Below, piece by piece: positions 21,932-57,600 of a DNA stretch of 64,000 nt (position 1 is the first letter of the stretch; each line of letters begins with the position of its first letter). The notes under the pieces are model-generated. The model did not search any database. It was not told where the DNA came from and saw only the letters and a program-made list of their open reading frames with translations. This DNA comes from Lepturacanthus savala (taxonomy: Eukaryota > Chordata > Actinopteri > Scombriformes > Trichiuridae), in contig CM060484.1 of NCBI GenBank assembly GCA_030544235.1, positions 12,941,031 to 13,005,030 on the forward strand. The letters are read 5' to 3'. The position numbers were made by a program, and so were the translations under genes.

Positions 21932-24442
21932 CTGCAACAGAAAAGAGACAAGGAATTCAAAATTAAAATAAACAGAGGCGTGTAATTAACAGCCGGTAAC
22001 TGAAGAATCAGATATGTTTAGTGTTGTCTTTCATTTTCATTTTGTTCATTTTGTTCATTTGATCGTCTGTTCTTAATATTTATCATGTTTGTTTGATACG
22101 AGCATCATACAAGAACCACAGATTCGTGTTGAAGAAGCACATACGAGTGATTTAAGACCATTTGTGGCCATTTTTCTTGAATTAACCCTTTTTAGGTTTG
22201 AACTAGAGCTGCGACGATTAACCGATGAATTGCCAGCTATCGCAAAATGTCCACATTCTCTGGATCATCGATGGATCTGGATTATTTCCTGGCTTCTTTA
22301 GTCTCTGGTAGTTAACTGATGATGTTTGGTTTGTGGACTGTTGATTTGGGAAAAAAAATGTGGAATTTCAATAATCGAGAGATTAATCGACTACCATAAA
22401 AGTTGTTAGCTGGTTTGAACGAGAGACTTTTTCCACAATTGTACACTGTTCATCATCCTGCTGCCAGATGTTCGTGTCAGTAGTAAACAGCTGGCTCGGT
22501 GCCTCCCGCGGCACGATGCTCTCTGTCCAGCATCGTGCTGCCTCCTCTATTCCTCACAGGCTGCTTTCCTTTGGAAAAAGACGATTCTCAGCATCTAACC
22601 CGGCCTTCCAGCGTCAGCGTTTCCCCCGTGCGAACTGCTGAGGCTGCGGAACAGCGTCGCCTTATAAGGACATTTTAGAGGCACAGACGATGCTGGCAAT
22701 AAGGTCTCAGGTACATTCAGCTCCTCATGAACAGGTGACGCTCATTTTTACATTTTTATTTATTTAATTTGTATTTATCCAGGTTCTGGATCCTGATTAA
22801 AAAATAAAATATAATATAATAAATATAATATTAAAAGTACAAAGTTACAGATGCTGCATCAATATATCATCTAACATGATATATTTGTGATTTAAAGTGT
22901 AAAAATTCAACTCAGTGATCGACTGCTCACGTGATTGGCTGAATTTCGCGTTACCGCGTGACATCATGAAGTTGAGGAAGCCCAAACGAGCCGTGAAACA
23001 GCCAAGTTGCTGGATTCAGGCTTGAGTGTTTGATGCTTGGGACAGTTTTTATAAAAGCCACAGACCTTATCTAGCGTACAAAAAAAAAATCCATGAAAGT
23101 GGCTATTTTTTTATAGTACTGGTCCTTTAAAGCAGTGGTTCTTAACGTTGGATCCCCAGGATCCATGAAGAGGTGCCGGGGGTCCCCAGAAAAAAGTTTA
23201 TTTTCACACAATGACAGAATGTAGAACAATTTGTGTGTAGAATAATTTTTAATAAATTCATTTAATGTCACAGTATTTATTTCCTATTATTTGTGTATCA
23301 TTTCCTTTGCACAGGAATCTTTTTTTACTTAAAGTTGTATTTCCAATTTTCTACATTGAGGTGAAAATTAACAAGGTGAATAAATATATTTAAATACAGT
23401 ACACACATAAATGAATTTTATGAAAAAATGTAATGGACAATTAAATAGATATGGACATTTATTTGTTATTATTTATTCTTGATTATGGACAATCTTCCAT
23501 AATTTGGGCCTTATTAATGAAACATTTTCCATCATCATCTTATGAAGATGGGGTCTGTGATCTAGTTGCACCTTTTATCCACCCTGAGCAGAGCGATATG
23601 AAAAAAAAGATTTGGTTTGTTGATCGATATTGATGATTTTCTTTGACAGGCATTTAATGCCTAATGACCTACTTTTAATACATAAATGTAGGGGCAGGCA
23701 AAATAGCTAGAACATATATTGATATAAAATATTTCATTTCAGTGGATAACAATGATTAACGATCATTTTAATCATCTATTTTTGCTACTACTATGACTTA
23801 CTGTATAATAAACTTGTTTGTTAAATGACCGTTTAATTCAACAATTGCTCCATTTTTAAGGGAAATATTAAGTTTATGAGCCAAGGTGGGAGAAGCAGAT
23901 GATTTTTACAAAAATCTTGACTGAAACTATGAATATATTATATATAGCGGAGGTTCTCAAAGTGGGGTCCAGGGACCCCCAAGGGTCCTTGAGGTGCTTC
24001 CAGGAGGTCCCCAGTGAAAACCCTGGGACAAAATGTTATCAAACGGGTGTCCGTGGACTAATTTATTATGAAAAAGACTGAGAACCACTGATATCTACAA
24101 CTGTTTTAATATTGTATTAGTATTGATGATGTGGATATTGATGATATATTGACATTGTTTTATCGTCCAGGCCGAGTATCTGACCGGTCCTGCCTGTCAG
24201 CAGCTGATCAGCCCGTGGTACGTACGTGTGAAGCAGTGGTTGCTGCTGCCTCCAGCTTCACTCCAGGGTGGCGGCGGCCCGGCTAAGGCAGGAAGACAGG
24301 AAACAGGCTGCGGGTGTCTCAGGTGTGCGGGAGGCAGAGGGTGAGGCAGTCGGAGGTGGACCCGGAAGATGCGGGGGCCGGGGCGGGAGAGTCCGGACCT
24401 CAACCCTTCCCGCCGGCCCACCCCTCCCCCGACGGCAGCGGC

Positions 24443-24446
<4 letters not shown>
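21932..24446. other. Likely mfhas1 intron 2
   Basis: No gene is seen. It holds a reverse copy of the dispersed 'GCTGCAACGATTAATCG' repeat at about 22203-22402. There are also two hAT-type end fragments, at 23135-23190 (CAGTGGTTCTTAACG) and 23944-24092. The GC-rich part at 24200-24440, just after the exon 2 stop, has no convincing coding signature. Confidence 0.5.
23944..24092. mobile_element. Short hAT-type inverted-repeat element
   Basis: The left end GGTTCTCAAAGTGGGG is mirrored by the right end TGAGAACCACTG about 145 bases away. The interior is GC-rich (GGTCCAGGGACCCCCAAGGG). This is the pattern of a non-autonomous hAT element. An 8-bp target duplication was not found. Confidence 0.5.
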
Positions 24447-48186
<23,740 letters not shown>

Positions 48187-48660
48187 GGGTGCTGCGCGGG
48201 CCGCATGGTGGACGGTGTCCTTCAGGAATCAGCGGCGGCGAAGCGACCGTCGCGGCGGGCAGAGAAGCGACTTTCTGTCGGGGAATAATCACGCGTTCGG
48301 ATCGTAGCATGAGGGCAGTCCGCGGCCGCGGAGGCATCCTTTTCTCCTGCGCCACCCCGCAACACAATGAGAACGAACCTCCGGGGTTACAGCTCCGGTT
48401 CGAAGCCCGCGTCCAAGCCGCGGCGCCGCGGCTGCGTCCTCTGCTCCGCGGCCGTCCGCATCGCCTTCAGATCCCGTCCTCCGGGCCCGCGTTTCTCCGG
48501 AGATGTGGCTGTTTCTCTGGGCTTTTACGAGCCGCTGTGAGGCTTCCTGGCAGCGGGGAGTGGAAGTGAGGAGGAACACTGCGTCAGATCTCTGAGCCCT
48601 CCTCCTCCTCCTCCTCCTCCTCCCTGGAGAGGAAGGGTTAGGAGGAGGAGGAGGGAGTGA
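48187..48660 (-). promoter_or_regulatory. mfhas1: mfhas1 5' leader and CpG-rich promoter
   Basis: A CpG-rich stretch directly upstream of the mfhas1 start runs to about 48560. It is followed by a (CCT)n tract at 48597-48623 and a complementary (AGG)n tract at 48641-48656. No TATA box is evident, which fits a CpG-island promoter. Confidence 0.55.
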
Positions 48661-49566
48661 AAGTGACTCTCCCTTCTACCTTCAAATCATCAATAAGACG
48701 AGCATCCACACTAATAAATCTCAAGTTTAACATCCATAAGAGCACGTTTGCTGAGGTAGAACCTTTTTTTCATGTCCTCAAAAAAGTAACAGAATATATA
48801 TTAAAACAATAACCTCAGAAACAATAAAAACAGCTGTTAAAACTATAAGATGGTTTAATTTTTGTTACTTTCCTGGTTAGTTTTAACCCTTTACTCTCAC
48901 GTGTCCTCTGTTTGTCTTAATGATTCATTGCAATGCTTGTTATTTCTATCCTGAAAGTAATTAAAATAAATAAATAAACAAATGTCATAAATGAATTGAA
49001 AATATTTTAATATTAGCCTGTTTATTTGTTACCTATTTAATGCTGTTGAATGTTTTTACATGATTTCATCCACAACAATGTTTTAATTATAAGCCTTTTT
49101 TCAATTATTGTGTTGATACCCCTCATTACATCGATGTGTTTTTATTTATTTATTGTAATTCTCGTGGGTCTGTTCACTTACCAACTGTGATGTCAGGTGT
49201 TTTTTTTCTAATTTACATTTTCACTGACATTTTTTAAATTAAATATCAAAACTACAGATATTGATTATCTTTTTTCCTATTGATTTTGAATTATTTACTG
49301 TTTAGTTTATGCAACATGAGTAGCAGAAATAAGGAAATGATGAAAAAGTGATTTTTCATTGTGCCTTTCTTGTAGACTCTGGTGTTGTTAATGCAACATC
49401 CAGGTGTGAATGTAAATGTACTCAGAGAATATATATATATATATATATAGGGTTAGGGTCTGTCTCCACCTGGTGGACTCGATGAACAAATATTCAATTA
49501 TACATTCAATTCAACTTTATTGACACACAACAGCGGACGCTGTGTGTCAGCAGAGCAGCAGATGCA

Positions 49567-50590
49567 TTGAACAGACCCAGCCTGAAACACTGTGCACGGG
49601 ACAGGCAGGAGGATGAGTGGGGTGTGAACTATGTAGTTCAACAGTTGCCAGTTTCAGAAAAGAAATGTCAGCAGTTCCAAAATGCCATAAAAGAGGATGA
49701 AGAACTGAAAGTAAACTACAACAAACAGTGCAGGACGCCAACTTCCAAAGTACATCGGAAAATATTGGACTTTCACAGAGGAGCAAACATATTCTGATGG
49801 TCTATTGTTCAAAATCTCAAAGCTTTGGCCATATTGAAGAATTCATACAGAAGTTTTGTCGTGTTAAATTAATAAATAGTGTTAAATAAAGCAGCAATCC
49901 TAGAGCGCCTTTGATATCTCATCCGGTTTCTTGTAGAGGATAGTCAGAAGTTGGCATTGATGTGTGTTGACTGCTACACCCAGAGATTACAAAATTGAGT
50001 GGTGCAACAAGAAAGCACATCATTACAGCACTTAAGTCTATTTTGATGTGCCAGGTGAACTGTTTCCTGACAACGGGACACAGCTGATAAATGCAGAAAT
50101 GCAAGACTTTGCAACCGAACGGGAGGTCAAACATAAAACTTAAAGTCCATAGTTTCCACATTCAAATGCTTAAGCATAAAATGCTCTTTGACAGTACAGA
50201 AACACACCACTGGAGGGAGGAGACCACTCCTCTGTGCAGCTTCTTATGGCTGAAAACAAAAAGCTAGACAAAAAGCTGAAAACGAAGCTAGACAGTCAGA
50301 CAGCGGAAACAATGACAACCTGCGGTTATACTGGAGAAGCTTGATCAGCCAAGGTCATATATAGTACAGTGTGACAATGGACAAATATACAGAAGGAACT
50401 GGAAGCGCATTCTGAATACCAAGGAATTGTCAAGTTCCCCAACACAACACGAGGCTGTTGAAAGTGATTCGTTACCACTGATGGGGAGTGGACAGCAACT
50501 AGCAGGAGCTATACAAGAACACACTGATGTGAAAGTCACATGCCCCAAAGACTTTCACCGCAAACACCAAAGGAAGCGACAAAAGAGACT
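49567..50590 (+). pseudogene. Decayed Ty3/gypsy-like retrotransposon pol remnant
   Basis: The frame at 49567-49797 resembles the linker before the integrase zinc finger of fish gypsy elements (QLPVSEKKCQQF). At about 50030-50140 another frame gives a peptide resembling the integrase core around a conserved Asp-Asn-Gly (FPDNGTQLINAEMQDFA). Stops and frame changes separate the pieces and no LTRs are seen. It is a dead relic. Confidence 0.5.
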
Positions 50591-50920
50591 GTGAGCACTG
50601 GTAATAGTAAAAAAAAAGGTTTTGGTAGATCTTTCTATGAGGACTCTCATAGTTCTAACAGTTTATAGAGGGGACTCCATTAAAGTCCCATATATTACAT
50701 ACAATATACACCCCATACAGCCTTCTATGTATAACATTTCCAATTGTTTTAAACAAATATAATTCCTACATCTTCTCTCTCAAGCTTCTCTCTGGAGCAC
50801 TTGTCTGTCTCATTAACATCAATGAGCTCTCCTCTGATTGGCTGATTTCAAATGATGTGCTTGCTTGTTGTACCACTCCATGAGCTAGTTATCGATATCA
50901 CAACTTTGTGGTAGTCCTGA

Positions 50921-51350
50921 TCATAGACATCCTATATTGATAGATGCAGCATTGAATGTCACTGCTCATCTGATGAGACATGGGGCCGCCATCTTAGAGT
51001 GGTGATACGCTCCACTCGATATAATCTGTTTGACAAGAGAGTGCATTTTATTAATAATACACTAAATATCATAGATTTTCACTGTTTTTTTGTCACACAT
51101 GTAGCTGTGATTAACACATTTGGCGGGGTTAATATTAATTGAATATTCAGATATGGCCTTCATATCGGATATGACGTCAAGTCTGAGATCATTAGATATC
51201 TATATATAAACCCCTGAACACTTTTATATCCACTAAAACCTGGTGCTAATATAGGATGTTTATGGTCTGAATCACCAGTACAAGACAGTGGCTATAGATC
51301 TCATGTCCCAGCAGCCAATGCTATGTCTATGTAATATAGGATGTCTATGG
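50921..51350. mobile_element. MITE-like element with 18-bp inverted ends
   Basis: The left end TCATAGACATCCTATATT (50921-50938) and the right end AATATAGGATGTCTATGG (51333-51350) are inverted repeats matching at 17 of 18 bases, 430 bases apart. A second right-end-like copy (TAATATAGGATGTTTATGG) lies inside at about 51248. Non-coding. Confidence 0.6.
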
Positions 51351-52180
51351 TCCGGACAGCATGTTTTAAGGTTTCTGGAGAAATTTGAATGAAATTGCGG
51401 TGTGCATTAGACTGAATCTTCAAGAATATAAATACAATCTTTGTCTATGGGATGAGTCTATATAGGACCTTTGAGAGCCAGTGCATATTAATAAACTTTA
51501 CTGTAAAAATGCCAATATAGACCAAAGGGTTTTCAGTTTTCATCCGTAGTCATCATGAGAAAGCAGGGAATCAGAGTAAACTGCAGAGCAACAATCAGCA
51601 CAAAACAGCAGGAACAGACACGGACATAAACTACGAGTGATACGTGTAACACTGCAACACTGGCACTGAGGTAAGTCCAACAACGGGGCAGTTTAGCATC
51701 AACACTTTCCTACAGTTTAACATGCATCCTCACTAGTGGTGACCGATTTGGTGGCTTTTAACCATTTTGTTTCTTTTTTGCTTATTTTACAGTCACCCTT
51801 AGCTGATGCTATGGCAGTCGTAATGGTAAACATCAAATTTCATTCATATACTTTAAACAAAATTAATATAAATTTTTATACAAGATAGGCAGAATATTAA
51901 TTGTTGTTTGTAATGTTATTTAACTTGACAAGAGCTATGAACTATCAGCGCATTTTATTAACAATACGCTAAATTTTTTTTAGTTTTTTTTTAGTTTTTT
52001 TTTTTAGCTATGATTAAGGACACCTTCAGCTGGGTTTAATATTCATAGTTGACTTAAGATGAATTGAATATTCTGACATGAAGTTCATATCAGCTATGAA
52101 GTCAAGTCTGAGATCATACCTATACATACATTAGATATGTATATATAAACACCTGAACACTTATATATCAGCTAAAACCA
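51026..52180 (+). repeat. Diverged direct duplication, about 890 bp apart
   Basis: Segments 51026-51245 and 51918-52180 share ordered words: GCATTTTATTAA.AATAC.CT, TAATATT, GAATTGAATATTC..., TATGA.GTCAAGTCTGAGAT, and TATATATAAAC.CCTGAACAC. They are clearly homologous but differ by many substitutions and a T-rich insertion. Non-coding; probably two copies of an unnamed repeat. Confidence 0.65.
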
Positions 52181-53478
52181 CCTATCTGTTTCACTGGATA
52201 CAGAGAAAGAGACAAATTCTGTGAGTAATATTTGAATATTATCTTCAATGACTTTTTCATGTTTATGATTATAATGCAAAGAAAATAGTGTCTTATAGTT
52301 TGCCTAAAATGAGAATGCATCATCAAAAACAATACAATTATATTACTAATGAAACAGAACATAATTATAGAAACTAGCTATAACTCCAACTATTAAGTCT
52401 ATCATCTGCATAATGCCTCTACATATTCTTTTTGGAAGATAATTTTCTTTTTTATCAGGGAGATATTCAGGGGTAAAATATTCCCCTGCATTAATTCTCT
52501 GTAAAGATTTTTTTTTTCCAATGTTAATTCTAAGACTGGGAAAAACAATATGACAACAACAAACAATACTGACAAATGTGGTATGTTTTTAATTACATGT
52601 ATTATTGCAATAAACAGTTTGGTCTGAAAACAATGTTAGCATTTTTGAATTAATTTTGTAACTCAGAAATGTTTGAGATCGAGCAGCAAAATAACAGATG
52701 AGAGGATGAATGAACATTTTGTTTGTAATTTCAACAGAATTAAAATGATCACAAAGTTCTTGATAGCTGACTGTCAACATCATGTATTCTCATTTCCTCT
52801 TTTGTGTCTTTTGTTTAGGGAAGTACGTTTTTTGTTTCTTAACTACCACTATTTCAGTTAATTAATTTATAAGCCCCGTGGACTAATGGATTGGACTAAT
52901 TGGAGGGAAATGCTGAATGACAAATGGATTTAAAACAGAAATGGTCCCAGACAACTTCCTTGAGGTATACAACATACTAGACTACTACAGTTTGATAGAC
53001 TACCATTGTAAAATAACTTCTGTGTTTGAGAGGAAACATAACTCTTCATCAAGGTGGTTGCAAATAGCTAAAACCCTGATATTTGAGCTTTTCAGTTAAA
53101 ATTTAATAATCAACAACATCCAATGCAGCAATGTTTTTAAATGTTTAGAAAAGGGCCCAATGTGGACTAGTACAGCATTCCTGCTTTGACATTTTTAGAA
53201 AATAATCTTTTATGTAATTAAAGAAGGAAAGTCAGTGAATCCATCTACATTGATATATACATGAATGTGGGTGGGTTCTTCATTATTTGATTTTCTCTGA
53301 TCTTGTGATTTCAGATAAACAGAGAGGGACTGAGAGTGGAAGGTGAGAGGAAGAAGAGACACACTCCCCTCTGCTGACTGTTGGAAGTAAAGGCCTGAGC
53401 ATGCTCAGTACTGCTCTACCTGCTCTGCCTCACACAGCCTCTGCAACACAGCAGGAAAAAAAAAACATTCAACCATCA

Positions 53479-53831
53479 GTCAGTCATTTTCTATACCTGC
53501 TTATTCCTCATCAGGGTCACATGGTCTGCTGGAGCCAATCCCAGTGCATTACGGCGAGAGGCAGGGATACACCCAGGATGGTCACCAGCCAATCGTGGGA
53601 CACACACACCATTCACTCACACCTACGGGCAATTTAGAGTCACCAATTAACTTCAGCATGTTTTTGGACTGTGGGAGGAAGCTGGAGTACCTGGTGAAAA
53701 CCCACACAGACACGGGGAGAACATGCAAACTCCACACAGAAAGGTCCCAGACCCAGGACCAAGGAGGTCTTGAACCTGCGACCTTCTTGCTGTGAGGCAA
53801 CAGCGCTAACCCCTGCTCCACCTTGTCGCCC
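53479..53831 (-). mobile_element. tRNA-derived SINE with 13-bp target duplication
   Basis: Perfect direct repeats CATTCAACCATCA lie at 53466-53478 and 53832-53844. Read on the minus strand, the element starts with a tRNA-like head: GGTGGAGCAGGGGTTAGCGC (A-box region) and GGTTCAAGACC (B box). It ends GGTATAGAAAATGACTGAC, the 'ATAGAAAATGGATGG' tail common in fish SINEs. Pol III transcribed and moved by a partner LINE in trans. A diverged copy is at 24680-24962. Confidence 0.85.
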
Positions 53832-53988
53832 CATTCAACCATCATGTAATCAATTTAGCATTATACAATGTCTTCAGACTGTTAAATAATAAATGATCTG
53901 ACAGAATGGAGCATCTACAAAACAAATACCTTTTCCATGCTGAAAAAAAATGTATAAACACAGCTTGGCCTGTTTCTGATTTAAGAGC

Positions 53989-54675
53989 ATGAGCGGAGGA
54001 TCCGTCCTGAAAATGGCCTTGGCTGCACCAAGAAGGAGAAGCATGGATGTTCCACTGTCAAAAATGAAGACTCTTTCCCAACATGCCGATTCATTTATCA
54101 AACTGTATAATGGCAGCGAGTCCAGGATGAGAGAGATTGTAGCGGAGCTGCTGAGGATTACTGCTAAAGTAAAGAAGAAGCAGAGAAAAGTAATGCAGGG
54201 CAGAGTTGCAGGAATTATTACCGCAGGAGTCATAGCTGGAGCGGGCCTAGTCGCAGCTCCGTTTACTGCAGGTTTAAGTTTAGTTGCATCTGGGCTAGCA
54301 GATGCGGTTTCTATTGTGATTGGTGTCAGTGTAACACAACCATCAAGAAAACATGTGAAGATGTCACAGGCGCTAATGGATGACCTACTGCAGGTAGTTG
54401 CATCTCTGAAGAGTGAGCTGGAAGCGATAAACGACCTGTGTGAAGCGGCGGCTGGAGCCGATGCAGAACATATTACCGGACTGAAAACACACTCGGAGAA
54501 ACTGCTGGATCTTGTCACTCGCCTCCAAACCTCAGCGAAGGCGAACTGTGCTACAGACACAGCCGGTCAGTGCGTGGAGGTTGTGCGTGAATTAGGAAAC
54601 ATGAAGACAGAACCGGAAGCCTTCGGAGGAAGCACAGATGAAGAGAACACACCGACTTACTCAGTACAAGTCTGA
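53989..54675 (+). CDS. Apolipoprotein L-like protein
   Basis: An intact 228-residue reading frame. Residues 71-115 form a long glycine/alanine-rich hydrophobic hairpin (GRVAGIITAGVIAGAGLVAA, then PFTAGLSLVASGLADAVSIV), the hallmark of the apolipoprotein L family. Family members are intracellular membrane-interacting proteins, several of them interferon-induced and linked to cell death or lipid binding. A basic amphipathic helix (ITAKVKKKQRKVMQ) precedes the hairpin and a coiled-coil-like helix (MDDLLQVVASLKSELEAIND) follows. No signal peptide is seen. The frame has an in-frame stop 12 bases before the ATG. TTTCTGATTTAAG just upstream could be a splice acceptor, so upstream exons are possible; a weak candidate is 53315-53342. 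It is shorter than many ApoL proteins. The specific paralogue is not known. Confidence 0.75.
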   Translation: MSGGSVLKMALAAPRRRSMDVPLSKMKTLSQHADSFIKLYNGSESRMREIVAELLRITAKVKKKQRKVMQGRVAGIITAGVIAGAGLVAAPFTAGLSLVASGLADAVSIVIGVSVTQPSRKHVKMSQALMDDLLQVVASLKSELEAINDLCEAAAGADAEHITGLKTHSEKLLDLVTRLQTSAKANCATDTAGQCVEVVRELGNMKTEPEAFGGSTDEENTPTYSVQV

Positions 54676-57600
54676 ATACGAATGTTAAAACTTGTGGATG
54701 TTTTTGGAAATCAGACATGATGAATGAATGTTCTGGGACAACATGAAAATACTGATTGGATGCTCTGATGCTGTTTAATTCCATCTTCTTTCTTATTACC
54801 AGTTTTAATTGCATCTTTTCACTTTTATTGTTAAGAGTGCAAGTAAAGTCTGACTTCTATGCTATGTTACAGTTTTACTATACTAATGGCTGACTTAAGC
54901 TGGGACTCAAGTCCCAATCTACTGCAAAAGAGAAAAGCAATTTACCCCTATACCAGCACTGCAGGCCTATGGGAGTTTTTTAATGATTATAATGATAATG
55001 ATGTTTTGAATATCCATCCAAAAAAATATCACAAAAAAGGATGCACACCATCATGCCATGTGCAAGATATATCTGAAGGTTGAGGTTGATCTGACAAACA
55101 TTCAGTGAAATATGCGAAGCACAGACACACAGATTGAGAGACGCTACAGATGGATTTAACGTTACTGGTATATTACATGGAATGAGAAACATTCTTATTC
55201 TGAGATCTGCCCCATGGCTTCCTCCACTCCATGCACGGGTGGTATCTTCTTCCTCTTAGTTACCCGAACCACGTTTCTCACGAACGACAAAGTTTCTCAT
55301 TTTGTCCCTAAGGGAGACGCCCTCCTGAAGGAACCAAATTCTGACACCAGTATGCGCAACCTAGTTCTACCAGTCATGACTCACAATTCGTGATCATACT
55401 CATAGGAGTAAAGATAAACAAGTAAATGTTAGACTATTCCTACATGTAAAAAGGACAAAACATGATAGCAACCTTGGTATCGAGGAAACCATGATGTTCT
55501 GGCAGGGTGGAGATGGGCTGGTATAAGTTCTCGTTTAAAATCAGGTGACTGTGGATGGAAACGTCTGAGGGCATCTGATGGACCGACTATGAAAGGACAA
55601 TGACTTCAAAGCTTGATAGAAACGCTGGGACCTAGGAAGGTAGGTAGCTGAAGACCAGAACTGGTCTTCTCTTGTTGTGTCAAAGAGGAACTTCTGGTAC
55701 TCTGGTGACAGAAAGAAAGCTTCTTGAATCTTGCACCACAGAGGAAGGTGGTGGAGTCTGTCCTTCTGCAGGTGGAGAATAAATTCTCAATTTAAAGGAA
55801 GAATAAGTCATTTCTTACATGATAGCCCTTGAAAAAGACATGTAAATGTTTAGAAATGTACATAAAAATGTATAAGGGATATATCTCATTAATAGAAGAC
55901 AGTGTTATGAAAGAATAACAGAAAACAGAATAAGGTTTTTTAAAGTATTTTTTTATTCATGCTTTTTTCTTGTGGATTTATTATAAGTTATTCATATACA
56001 ATAAAATATGTTTCTTACTAGAAATGCAAAGTTCGATGATTCATCAAACTTAGTTTTTACTGCACAAATGTCAAGCGGGTCAAGTTTTACGCATTACATA
56101 AAGGGGGTTTTAAGTTTATGTCTGACCTATCTGTAACCTGCACCTTGTACTGACTTGCTTTCTTTCTCTTGTCTGATATTGAACATAATCATAATATAAC
56201 TGCTGTGTAAGATGCTTTCCGAGCCTGACATGATGCAATGATGTTTGGATGTAGAGAGGTGGAAAGAGCTGACGTTGGAAGAGCAGCCTTGTTATATAAC
56301 TGGTACAGTAAACCTGCAGAACAAACAGATCCAGGTTAACATGACCGTCCTGTTTTCTCAGGGTTACATTATGAGCGACAACACGCAGCGACCGCTTTAA
56401 GTTGTGAGAGACTCAAACGTGTATTTTTGCTTATATAGAACAAATAAACATGAGATGCTGAATGTTTAATATTGCAGTATTCTTCCTTTCTGAATTGCAG
56501 CCAAAGTTTATTTTTTCCAATCCGCCTCTCTTTGGAGTAGTGGAGGAAAGTAACTAAGGACTCAAATAGTTTACTTTTTTGTGGTAGAGGTGCAGAATAG
56601 CACAATGAATAATAAAAAAAATACAACAAATAGATAAAGATGAAACCAGTGGATTTTTTTTTATTGTTCAACCTTTTTATATTTTGACATCTCACAAACA
56701 GCAGTGAGTCATCAGAGTCTATGAGTTTTTAACAGGCTCCATCAAATCCTTTAAACATTTCTGCAACAATTAGTTGATTATTCAGATTCATCGTCTTGGT
56801 TTCTTTAGTGCTCTGAGACAGTAAAGTGAATATCTTGAAGTCATAGAAAATGTTACATGTATTAAAAAGATGTTGTGGGATGAGTTGCCTCTAACTAGGT
56901 AAGTGAAAACCTGTTAAAAAGGAACGTTGTTAAAATGAGTGTCATTCTGGGTTTTAGATATATGCTAAAATCCAGTTAGCACGGAGGACATATTTACAGT
57001 GACACCGATCTGTCCCCCTCTCCCACACTGTCCCTACGTGAGTCAACAAACAGGTTAAATAAAGGAGAAACTGATCGCCGCGCTGTTTCTGCAACGAGGT
57101 GCGTTCAGTTGTACTCGTAAATTGGAAATTTGAAGTCAGAGAAGCACTGAAATCTAGCATCTATACAAGTACAAATGTTGGCGTTTTCCTTTCAGTCCAT
57201 TAATATCCTTTCTCTTGAATATCTGTATTCAATGATATCCCAGTTTTTAAGCTGGGAAGCGCTCAGTCCTGATGTTATGTTGTTCAGAACTCTGACTTCC
57301 GACGTCCGTTAACGCATCATCTCGACCCATGTGTGGCCCTAGAGGAGCTGGTTCTTTTGCCTGATTCAAAACTGATTCAAATGGCTGAATGATTCATTCA
57401 AAGAGTAAGTAATGATTTATCTATTGAGCCGGAGAAGGAAACAAAAACTCACAGCATTTTTTTTCTTTCAAGAACCAAAAGATATAAATATCCAATGCCT
57501 GTTGCCTTTCCTAGATGTGGTGATACTTGTTTTAAGTAGCTAGCCTGAAAATAATATAGACATTTCGGCTTCGGGTAAGCTAAATGTAAAATACCAGCAT

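Larger units (their letters stand above)
48661..53985. other. Intergenic DNA between mfhas1 and the ApoL-like gene
   Basis: No intact gene. From left to right: AT-rich sequence with a short (AT)n run at 49429-49449, a decayed gypsy-like remnant at 49.56-50.6 kb, an inverted-repeat element at 50.92-51.35 kb, a diverged duplicated block (51.03 and 51.92 kb), AT-rich sequence, and a SINE at 53.48-53.83 kb. Confidence 0.6.

Noticed and set aside
53874..54560. 228-residue open frame on the minus strand
   Set aside because: Antisense to the ApoL-like frame. The plus strand carries the recognisable hydrophobic hairpin and better start context.
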